NCBI GenBank assembly: GCA_965200645.1 | Contig: CBDAUN010000003.1 | Location: 1,612,001-1,676,000, forward strand | Source of the DNA: CBDAUN01 sp965200645 | GTDB lineage: Bacteria; Pseudomonadota; Gammaproteobacteria; Arenicellales; JAJDZL01 | DNA length: 64,000 nt | Reading direction: 5' to 3' | In this document: positions 34,705 to 42,607 of the stretch, in pieces | Position numbering within the stretch: position 1 is the stretch's first letter | Layout: each line of letters begins with the position of its first letter | Notes under the pieces: model-generated | The model's database searches: none | Told to the model about the DNA's origin: nothing | Seen by the model: the letters and a program-made list of their open reading frames with translations, nothing else | Position numbers and translations under genes: made by a program

Positions 34705-36312
34705 GTGAGATTTGAGTTCACTGATGACGTCGAGTTACTGTCAGACACTAATATTTTTCATTATAGAGATAAACTGACTTCAGTATTTGACACTCAGTTG
34801 TGCTATTTCAGTGAATTGACGGTTTGATTCAAAAATAGACTCAAACTAAAAGGTTTACAATACTTAAGTTGCGTTGGTGAGCTGCCTGGCATTGACTGAG
34901 TGATTGCTCAACAATTCACTGAGAAGGATCTAGACGATTGCAGTTCTTGAGTCGACCTGATGCCCAATCATCGGGTTGAGGGAGTCACAAGTTAATCGCT
35001 TCATGGTGGTAACGGGTTTCGTTGCGTCCGACTTCGAGTAAGTAGTTTCGAAGTTGCTTCATCCAAATCATTTTTTAAAGTAACAAGAAGTGGTTGTATT
35101 CAACATCAGTCAGGCATGGTCATCCTCAACCTCTGACGTACATCTTTTTTACCGACCATACGAATCTAACGATTAGGAGAGTCCAATTGAGTTCTAAAAC
35201 CACAACCGACAACCCTGCTTCGAGGATACCGTATCACGATCTGTTTATTAAAAGCGTATTAACGTCGTTTCCGGAGTTTTGCAAAGAACTGATCGAACTG
35301 TCACTGCCCAGTGCATTACGGTTGGAACTTGATACCGACCACATTGACATTCAAACCGAGACCCTGGGCAGTGACTGGCAGGTGGAACTTCGCCCCGATG
35401 CACGGATGTCGATCAAAATCCACCAGGCCAGCGAATCTGATCCTCCAGTACAGTTCGTGTTGGAGTTTAAAAGCCATCCGCACTCCCAAACGCTGCGTCA
35501 AGTGGCAAGGTATATGTACAGGGTGGGTTACCAACACCCCGAGGCCTTGGTAATGGCGGTAGTGGTGTATCACGGGGAACAGCACTGGCAGTTTGATACG
35601 CTACATCCTGCTGCGTTAAAACTGTTGTCCGAAGAACTGCGTCAGCACGATGTTAAGTCACTGCACTTTCGAGTACTGTTGGTCAATCTCAAAGCCGAGC
35701 CCGTTCAAAGGACCGCACCGCATTTGAAGTTTGCCTCGGTTTTCTATATTCTTACGCATATATGGCATTTGGACGATGCAGTGGTGGGCCAGATGTTGCG
35801 CCTGGCATCGGAAAAGTTACATGACATGGCGGGTTACGATGCGTTGTGTGCCTCCATGGTGGCCTATGTCAGTCAGCGGGACCCGAAGTATAAAAGTCGC
35901 GAGCGACTGATAGAGATTGAGAAACTGAATGTTGAACCGGACAAAAGAATCATGACCAAAGTGATGACCATTTTAGATGCCTACACTCTGCAAGACAGAC
36001 AGGAAGGCGAACTGGCAGGAATACAGAAGGGAATGCAGGAAGGGATACAGAAACGCAACTGGGAGTTTGCGGAGAGTTTAATTCGTGACAATCTTGACGA
36101 TTCGTTTGTCGTCAAGCACAGTGGCTTGTCACCGGATGATGTTTCCGAGTTGCGACATAAGTTGAACGGTGCTGGTTCGTAGAAATACGGAATATCTCTG
36201 CTTCGCTGTTACTATCCTTTGTATAGTTAACTTGTATTGATAATTGCTATACAAAGACTTAATTCTTGACTTCCGACATAATCGCTTTTAAATCATTGAT
36301 TTAAAAGACAGA
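34705..36312 (+). repeat. Direct repeat, copy 1 (Rpn gene with flanks)
   Basis: Copy 1 of a repeated unit of about 1.6 kb. Its flanks match copy 2 only partly: for example CTCAGTTGTGCTATTTC and GACGATTGCAGTTCTTGAGT are shared while neighbouring bases differ often. From about 35087 to 36186 the match becomes nearly exact. No other gene is visible in the upstream flank (34705-35086). Confidence 0.85.
35187..36182 (+). CDS. Rpn family recombination-promoting nuclease, copy 1
   Basis: 331 residues from the TTG at 35187, chosen for its AGGAG site at 35175-35179; a frame extension to 35094 lacks one. PD-(D/E)XK nuclease of the YhgA/RpnA ('transposase_31') family: opening YHDLFIKSVLTSFPEF, the acidic core DARMSIKI then VQFVLEFKSH (E and K of the active site), and YMYRVGYQHPEALVMAVVVY. 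The C-terminus ends in the family's Gln-Gly-rich repeat (GIQKGMQEGIQKRN), which is length-variable. Rpn proteins nick DNA and promote RecA-independent recombination. Nearly identical to the copy at 37231. Confidence 0.85.
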   Translation: MSSKTTTDNPASRIPYHDLFIKSVLTSFPEFCKELIELSLPSALRLELDTDHIDIQTETLGSDWQVELRPDARMSIKIHQASESDPPVQFVLEFKSHPHSQTLRQVARYMYRVGYQHPEALVMAVVVYHGEQHWQFDTLHPAALKLLSEELRQHDVKSLHFRVLLVNLKAEPVQRTAPHLKFASVFYILTHIWHLDDAVVGQMLRLASEKLHDMAGYDALCASMVAYVSQRDPKYKSRERLIEIEKLNVEPDKRIMTKVMTILDAYTLQDRQEGELAGIQKGMQEGIQKRNWEFAESLIRDNLDDSFVVKHSGLSPDDVSELRHKLNGAGS

Positions 36313-36776
36313 ACAAATGCGAGTTTCCAAGATTCAAGGCAAAGCGTCTCAACTTAAGGCTTTTTGACGTGTCTAAATTGCGGTGATTCGAAGTGCTCGT
36401 AAGTTAACTTTTTCAATCAGTCAACCACACCAACTCCAGCTAGTTCAAATCTCCAGGGCAGTATGCCCTTAGGCTCAGCATCTTTAAACGTCATATTGTT
36501 TTTAAAGTCTCGTGCTTGATGTGACGGTATATTGATTCTCAATTTCCGACACTATCGTAAGTAACTCTTTAATTTCATATCCTGAAAATCTTTCAAGCTT
36601 GGAAGATTCACAACAAAACGTCCAAACTTAAGAAATAGTGTAAGAGGTTTTGAGCCAAAAAAAGAAGCTCATCATAGTCGTAGACGGCCAATTGGTGTGG
36701 CAGATTAGGTTGGTAACCGATGAATTTGATTCAGAAGTTTAATCAGCAATAATATGAGGTTTTTAGTGATCAATAT
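36313..36776. other. Spacer between the two repeat units
   Basis: About 460 AT-rich bases with no gene, RNA or clear inverted repeat that I can recognise. Confidence 0.5.
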
Positions 36777-38368
36777 CTAAATTTGGGCTCACTGATAACG
36801 CCGAATCAACGTCAGACACTGTTTTTATTCATAGAAATAAACTGACTTCAGATTTCGACACTCAGTTGTGCTATTTCGGCAAATTGAAGGATTGATTCAA
36901 AAATCGATTGAAGTTAAAAGGTTTACAATACATAAAGTATAGTTGGTGACCTGCTCGGAATGAACTGAGTAATAGCTCAACAATTCACCGAAAAGGACCT
37001 AGACGATTGCAGTTCTTGAGTTATCCTGACGCCCAATCATCGGGTTGAGGGAGTCACAAGTTAATCGTATCTTTGTTGCCTTGGGTGCTACACTCGGTTT
37101 CATAGTGTTCGACTTGGTGTGAGTCACTACGAAGTGGTTGTATTCAACATCAGTCAGGCATGGTCAACCTCAACCTCTGACGTACATCTTTTTTACCGAC
37201 CGTACGAGTCTAACGATTAGGAGAGTCCAATTGAGTTCTAAAACCACAACCGACAACCCTGCTTCGAGGATACCGTATCACGATCTGTTTATTAAAAGCG
37301 TATTAACGTCGTTTCCGGAGTTTTGCAAAGAACTGATCGAACTGTCACTGCCCAGTGCATTACGGTTGGAACTTGATACCGACCACATTGACATTCAAAC
37401 CGAGACCCTGGGCAGTGACTGGCAGGTGGAACTTCGCCCCGATGCACGGATGTCGATCAAAATCCACCAGGCCAGCGAATCTGATCCTCCAGTACAGTTC
37501 GTGTTGGAGTTTAAAAGCCATCCGCACTCCCAAACGCTGCGTCAAGTGGCAAGGTATATGTACAGGGTGGGTTACCAACACCCCGAGGCCTTGGTAATGG
37601 CGGTAGTGGTGTATCACGGGGAACAGCACTGGCAGTTTGATACGCTACATCCTGCTGCGTTAAAACTGTTGTCCGAAGAACTGCGTCAGCACGATGTTAA
37701 GTCACTGCACTTTCGAGTACTGTTGGTCAATCTCAAAGCCGAGCCCGTTCAAAGGACCGCACCGCATTTGAAGTTTGCCTCGGTTTTCTATATTCTTACG
37801 CATATATGGCATTTGGACGATGCAGTGGTGGGCCAGATGTTGCGCCTGGCATCGGAAAAGTTACATGGCATGGCGGGTTACGATGCGTTGTGTGCCTCCA
37901 TGGTGGCCTATGTCAGTCAGCGGGACCCGAAGTATAAAAGTCGTGAGCGACTGATAGAGATTGAGAAACTGAATGTTGAACCGGACAAAAGAATCATGAC
38001 CAAAGTGATGACCATTTTAGATGCCTACACTCTGCAAGACAGACAGGAAGGCGAACTGGCAGGAATACAGAAGGGAATACAGCAAGGCAGACAGGAAGGA
38101 ATACAGAAACGCAACTGGGAGTTTGCGGAGAGTTTAATTCGTGACAATTTTGACGATTCGTTTGTCGTCAAGCACAGTGGCTTGTCACCGGATGATGTTT
38201 CCGAGTTGCGACATAAGTTGAACGGTGCTGGTTCGTAGAGATTCGGAAAGTCTCTGATTTGCCGTGTCTGTTCTTTGAATAGTTAGTTCGATATGATTGA
38301 CGCAATGCAAAGACAAATTTCTAGACTTCCGATATTATCGCTTGTAAGTCATTGATATTAAAGGATCA
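36777..38368 (+). repeat. Direct repeat, copy 2 (Rpn gene with flanks)
   Basis: Copy 2 of the unit. Matches copy 1 almost base for base from 37131 to 38242, and only partly in the left flank (36777-37130) and right flank (38243-38368). The left edge of the near-identical part is abrupt, at GAAGTGGTTGTATTC. Confidence 0.85.
37231..38238 (+). CDS. Rpn family recombination-promoting nuclease, copy 2
   Basis: 335 residues from the TTG at 37231 with the same AGGAG site as copy 1. PD-(D/E)XK nuclease; differs from copy 1 by very few residues (LHGMAGY for LHDMAGY, DNF for DNL near the end) and by an extra four-residue unit in the C-terminal repeat (GIQKGIQQGRQEGIQKRN). The repeat difference is 12 bases and looks like slippage or recombination within the repeat. 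Both active-site regions are intact. Confidence 0.85.
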   Translation: MSSKTTTDNPASRIPYHDLFIKSVLTSFPEFCKELIELSLPSALRLELDTDHIDIQTETLGSDWQVELRPDARMSIKIHQASESDPPVQFVLEFKSHPHSQTLRQVARYMYRVGYQHPEALVMAVVVYHGEQHWQFDTLHPAALKLLSEELRQHDVKSLHFRVLLVNLKAEPVQRTAPHLKFASVFYILTHIWHLDDAVVGQMLRLASEKLHGMAGYDALCASMVAYVSQRDPKYKSRERLIEIEKLNVEPDKRIMTKVMTILDAYTLQDRQEGELAGIQKGIQQGRQEGIQKRNWEFAESLIRDNFDDSFVVKHSGLSPDDVSELRHKLNGAGS

Positions 38369-38425
38369 CGGTTCGAAATGAGGCACTACATCGGAAGTTC
38401 CGATGTCAGGCAGAATACAGAAGAC

Positions 38426-38750
38426 CTAACGACTTGGTGGCGACGAGCGTCCTTTAGGCAGGGCAAAGGGGGCAGTGTTCCAGGTCAACCCTAAACACCG
38501 ATAAATCCGTTTCGCCTCAGCAGTTGCCCGACTCGGCATGACATACTGGTCCGAGGTTCCCGCACGCCATAAGATACTCATCTGCAGCGCATTGAGTTCT
38601 CGACGGATGACTTCAGGAGTCATCGGATAGTTAAGCTGGCACAGCCACCTAAACGCTAGACACACGCAAAGGCCAGATAACAGATCGCCAGACGGGCCCG
38701 GATCCGGGCCGGCTTAAGGTGAAAGATCGGTCGAATGCTCTGGTGAACTG
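38426..38750 (-). pseudogene. C-terminal remnant of an IS1634/IS4-type transposase
   Basis: Read leftward, two frames join: IFHLKPARIRARLAICYLAF, then WLCQLNYPMTPEVIRRELNA and LQMSIL, ending AEAKRIYRCLGL. This is the typical end of IS1634-type transposases (basic RIRARLAICYLAF helix, SPE.I...LN..Q.SIL, final KIY..LG). The N-terminal two thirds are missing and there is a frameshift near 38660. Family by pattern only. Confidence 0.55.
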
Positions 38751-38799
38751 GCGGCTAGGGATGCTGTATTGAGCAGCGACTGGCTACAAATCCTGCGTA

Positions 38800-38991
38800 C
38801 ATTACGCTCACGAGTTGCGGCTGTACCACGAATCGGTGGTCGGTGCCAGTGACTACCCTGTCCGTGGGTGCTGGTATCTGCAAAGCGTTAACAATCGCCA
38901 TACCCGTTTGAAACGCCTCATTAACCATCGTCTGCGTGGTGTGGCGACCAAGTGACTGGACAGATAATTGCGATGGTTAAGAATGTCTAGT
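38800..38991 (+). pseudogene. C-terminal half of an IS1595-type transposase, with stops
   Basis: HYAHELRLYHESVVGASDYP, then WYLQSVNNRHTRLKRLINHR, then RLRGVATK, stop, LDR, stop, LRWL. This is the C-terminal signature of IS1595 transposases (H.Q.VN..HSRLK..., GVATKYL.NYL.W) with two stops in place of sense codons. Same strand and same family as the N-terminal half at 33923-34262. Confidence 0.7.
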
Positions 38992-39122
38992 CACCCACAA
39001 CTATTCATCACCAACCTTTCTGAATCGTACATTGCAATAGTTTCAGCACGTAATATGAACAGTAACTAAGTATTTGTTTTTATTGTAAATACATATATCA
39101 GAGACGCTGTAGAAGAAATGAT

Positions 39123-40247
39123 CTATGTTGTCAATCGCTCATAAAGTATGTTCATCATCTCCTCTTCTGCCTGAACGTTTTCTTCATTGGATGGATTGAT
39201 GTAAATCGCAGTTGTTTCACCTCTAGTCTCTACATTGATGACAAACGTTTCAGTATCACCTACCTTTCTTTCACTTTTTTTGCGCCAAAATCTCCACTTC
39301 GATCTCTTTACTTCTTCTACGGGAGTACGGCTCACAATGTAGGTACCCTCAGACCGATTGAGGTCTTGAATTTCCATTCCGGCTGCCTCAAGCGTTCGGC
39401 CAACTCTCACCCATGCATTATCGAAAGTTTCAACCATCTCAATAACGGAACGGCCATTGGCATCCAAATAGATTCTCTTTTTCACGGCGACAGCGGAAGG
39501 CACCTCAGAACCTTCAGGTGCTACCTGGTAGAGTGCTAAAAGATAAAATCGTAACTGTTTAGCAAGTTCATCTGATGAACTGTAATCAATCTCATCTTGA
39601 AACTCACTCTTTGGAACAATAGCGATCGCATCTGCACTGATTTGTTCTAGATGAAATTCATCAATCCTGCCTGAATACTCCTGAATTCCCATTCTTTGAA
39701 GAAGAGTAGGAGACTCTTGGGGCCTGATACCCTTGACATAAATAACTCTTGCTGCTTCGTCACTTTTGACAATTCTGACATTGAGGTCATGCAGGGCTCG
39801 ATTAACTCTATTCCACACCGATTGCATACTGTCGTACACAATTAACCGGGTTTTACCTTCACTGGTCTTGAACTCTTGAACTCGAAAAATGCCCTCTCCT
39901 TGAGTTCTTGCTCGGTCATAGTCTTCCTTACTTACATCCTCGCCGGCATCTTGTCGTTTAAATTCTTGATATTCTTGAAACGCCTCCCAAGATTGGGCAT
40001 TACGAAATTGTTCTTTTGATATTAAAGACACACCTTCATAACCTTCGCCTACTTCATCAGGAATTACGAATTGGTCAGACTCCTCCAATGGGGTTAATCC
40101 TGGTGGAACTTCCAACGGGTCCAATATTTTGGAAGATGGAAGCAGTGAAATGTCCTCACCGCCGATATTTGCACATCCGGCAATAAATACAGTAACAAAG
40201 CAAAGTGACAAACTAAGTGCTGGCAACTGTTTCCTGTTGTTTTTCAC
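39123..40247 (-). CDS. bamC: Outer-membrane assembly lipoprotein BamC-like
   Basis: 374 residues. Signal peptide and lipobox VFIAGC (lipidated Cys C25), a long extended N-terminal segment with LEVPPGLTPLEESDQFVIPD, then two helix-grip domains (IVYDSMQSVWNRVNRALHDL and VIEMVETFDNAWVRVGRTLE). This layout matches BamC/NlpB, which binds BamD with its extended segment and accompanies the BamABCDE beta-barrel insertase. It is normally next to dapA; here it is 27 bases downstream of parB. The replicon-maintenance neighbour and the divergent sequence make it unusual, but the fold pattern is clear. Confidence 0.82.
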   Translation of the reverse strand: MKNNRKQLPALSLSLCFVTVFIAGCANIGGEDISLLPSSKILDPLEVPPGLTPLEESDQFVIPDEVGEGYEGVSLISKEQFRNAQSWEAFQEYQEFKRQDAGEDVSKEDYDRARTQGEGIFRVQEFKTSEGKTRLIVYDSMQSVWNRVNRALHDLNVRIVKSDEAARVIYVKGIRPQESPTLLQRMGIQEYSGRIDEFHLEQISADAIAIVPKSEFQDEIDYSSSDELAKQLRFYLLALYQVAPEGSEVPSAVAVKKRIYLDANGRSVIEMVETFDNAWVRVGRTLEAAGMEIQDLNRSEGTYIVSRTPVEEVKRSKWRFWRKKSERKVGDTETFVINVETRGETTAIYINPSNEENVQAEEEMMNILYERLTT

Positions 40248-40274
40248 TATTCGATATCCTATTATCTATATGAT

Positions 40275-41129
40275 TTAATTGATTTTATCTATAATTCCAT
40301 CCAGTGCATCAAGGCTGTGGTAGCGAATTCTTAGTGTGCCTTTTCCGCCATTGTCATGAATGGTTACAGGCGCCCCTAACCTTTCGGATAGGTCACGCTG
40401 CAAATTAACTATATCTGTATCTATGGTTTTGTCTCTTTGGTTTGACCCATTGTTTGCTTGGTTCAAAATTTGCTTTACCAAAGATTCGGTCTGTCGAACG
40501 GAAAGCTGCTTTTTAATGACCTGCGCAGCTGCGAAGACCTGACTATCTCCTTGAAGTCCAAGTAACACTTTCGCATGACCCACTTCAATCCGTCCGTGAT
40601 TGAGATGTTCCAGCACCTTATCAGTTAGGCTCAGCAACCTTAGCAAGTTGCTAATTGTTGCCCGGGACTTGCCGACGCTTTGTGCAATTTCTTCATGCGT
40701 CAATGATAATTCTTCATTCAAGCGCTTTAGTGCTGTCGCCTCTTCAACTGGATTTAAGTCCTGACGCTGAATATTTTCTATCAACGAAATGGCCAAAACA
40801 GCCGAATCATTTATTTCTCGAACAATTACCGGAACTTCATATACCCCAGCTAACTGTGCGGCTCGCCAACGTCGTTCACCAGCAATAATTTCGTACTGGT
40901 TTGATTGGTCTATAGGCCGAACTAGAATAGGTTGGACAATACCGTGAGAACGAATTGATGCCGCCAGTTCCGCCAACGCCTCTTCATCCAGGTTCATCCG
41001 TGGTTGATAACTCCCGGGTTGCAGAAAATCGACTTGAACCTCCTTCACCTCCTCAGTTGCAGCATCAAAGGCGATCGAAGACTCTCCAAGAATCGCCTCT
41101 AAACCACGACCCAGTCTATTTTGATTCAT
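40275..41129 (-). CDS. parB: Chromosome partitioning protein ParB
   Basis: 284 residues. NRLGRGLEAILGE start, the CTP-binding box GERRWRAAQLAG, the HTH THEEIAQSVGKSRATISNLL, and a C-terminal dimerisation domain. Loads at parS and spreads as a sliding clamp, guiding ParA-driven origin segregation. The start overlaps the parA stop by four bases (ATGA). A parS-like site lies 2.8 kb away inside mnmG. Confidence 0.97.
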   Translation of the reverse strand: MNQNRLGRGLEAILGESSIAFDAATEEVKEVQVDFLQPGSYQPRMNLDEEALAELAASIRSHGIVQPILVRPIDQSNQYEIIAGERRWRAAQLAGVYEVPVIVREINDSAVLAISLIENIQRQDLNPVEEATALKRLNEELSLTHEEIAQSVGKSRATISNLLRLLSLTDKVLEHLNHGRIEVGHAKVLLGLQGDSQVFAAAQVIKKQLSVRQTESLVKQILNQANNGSNQRDKTIDTDIVNLQRDLSERLGAPVTIHDNGGKGTLRIRYHSLDALDGIIDKIN

Positions 41130-41893
41130 GACTGTTTTTCTCGACTAATGATTTCACCTGTCAGTGCGACATATGCTGCAGACCCTGTACAAGATTTATC
41201 GTACTCAACTACCGGCACGCCATGGCTGGGTGCCTCTGCCAATCGAACATTTCGAGGAATAATTGTTCGAAATACCAATCCTTTGAAATGTTGCTGTAGT
41301 TGCTCCGATACCTCGTATGATAACCGATTGCGCCTATCGTACATGGTTCTCAGTATTCCTTCGATGCGTAATGCACTGTTGGCACTGCTTTGAACTTTGT
41401 TTATTGTCGCCATCAGCTCAACTAGCCCCTGTAAAGCAAAGTACTCACACTGGGTAGGAATGATTACCCGACTTGACGCAGTCAGTGCATTAATGGTTAG
41501 CAGATTAAGCACAGGTGGGCAATCAATTATCACGTAGTCATATTGGGGATTCAACTGGTTCAGTGAATTTTTGAGACGATATTCCTGACTTTTTACCGAA
41601 TGCAGTTTAAACTGAATCAAATTAAGAGTTTTCGTTGCACAAGCCACATCATCTCCTAAACTCGATGTTCGAATTGCATCAGCCAATTTCCTAGTGCCTT
41701 GCAGCACATCGTACATGCTAACCATGACATCACCCGGTGCAATCCCGTAACCTGCAGTGGAATTCGCTTGTGCGTCCAGATCTATAAGGAGAGTTTTTCG
41801 TTTGGCACGAGTAAGACAAGCAGCGAGATTAAGTGCGGTTGTGGTTTTCCCTACACCACCCTTTTGGTTGGCTATAGCGTATATTTTTGGCAT
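41126..41893 (-). CDS. parA: Chromosome partitioning ATPase ParA/Soj
   Basis: 255 residues, small chromosomal ParA without an N-terminal HTH. Deviant Walker A KGGVGKTTTALNLAA at 11-25, DLDAQANST, and YVIIDCPP. Binds DNA as an ATP dimer and is released by ParB, creating the gradient that moves the origin. Follows rsmG by 23 bases. Confidence 0.98.
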   Translation of the reverse strand: MPKIYAIANQKGGVGKTTTALNLAACLTRAKRKTLLIDLDAQANSTAGYGIAPGDVMVSMYDVLQGTRKLADAIRTSSLGDDVACATKTLNLIQFKLHSVKSQEYRLKNSLNQLNPQYDYVIIDCPPVLNLLTINALTASSRVIIPTQCEYFALQGLVELMATINKVQSSANSALRIEGILRTMYDRRNRLSYEVSEQLQQHFKGLVFRTIIPRNVRLAEAPSHGVPVVEYDKSCTGSAAYVALTGEIISREKQS

Positions 41894-41916
41894 GTAATTA
41901 TTTGTTTTTATTAAAA

Positions 41917-42561
41917 TTATTGGTTAATAATCACGAGATGCCTTGATTCATTCAACAGCGGTGGGTCAAGTTCATGCACCGCAATACTTGCTACAGGTTC
42001 TAGTTCGCTCAACTCCTTGTCCGGATAGCGTCCCTTCATAATCAAAATTTGACCATTTTCCTGTAACAGAGGCGAACCCAGTGAAAATACCGCGTTTAAT
42101 GACCCAAGAGCACGACAAATTATCGTGTCAAACTTAATTTCGGACGTGAACTCTTGCAATCTTTTATGCAGAACTTGAACGTTCGTGAGTCCAATACTAG
42201 CAATGACGTGCCTGACAAATATCACCTTTTTCAAACTGGCATCCAGCAATACCCAGCTACGACCCGGTTCGGCCAAAGCAAGCGGTATTCCTGGAAAGCC
42301 TGCACCAGTTCCCATATCGAGCGCTTTGTCGCCTTTAATAAACGGCAACACGGAAATACTATCCAAAACATGTTTAATTACCATCTCGTAAGGATCTTTC
42401 ACAGCGGTTAAGTTATTGATTCTATTCCACTTTTGTAATTCTTGTATATGCGTGATGCAATCTTCTATGGCGTCACGAGATAACTTAGTCTCAAGTTCCT
42501 GTGATGCATTCTCAAGAACACCCACCAACTGGCGACGATTGAACCTGTTTTCTTGGGCCAC
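41917..42561 (-). CDS. rsmG: 16S rRNA m7G527 methyltransferase
   Basis: 214 residues. SAM-binding motif ALDMGTGAGFPGIPLA, then VLLDASLKKVIF and CRALGSLN, the RsmG signature. Methylates G527 of 16S rRNA. Located between mnmG and parA as in many proteobacteria. Confidence 0.97.
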   Translation of the reverse strand: MAQENRFNRRQLVGVLENASQELETKLSRDAIEDCITHIQELQKWNRINNLTAVKDPYEMVIKHVLDSISVLPFIKGDKALDMGTGAGFPGIPLALAEPGRSWVLLDASLKKVIFVRHVIASIGLTNVQVLHKRLQEFTSEIKFDTIICRALGSLNAVFSLGSPLLQENGQILIMKGRYPDKELSELEPVASIAVHELDPPLLNESRHLVIINQ

Positions 42562-42607
42562 GCTTATGCGTTAAAAGCATCCATACTCTGCAGTGCAAAC
42601 CTTTAAT

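Noticed and set aside
35187..38238. CRISPR-like or phage origin for the repeated region
   Set aside because: There are only two long units, no short repeats with spacers and no phage genes; the repeat is a gene duplication.
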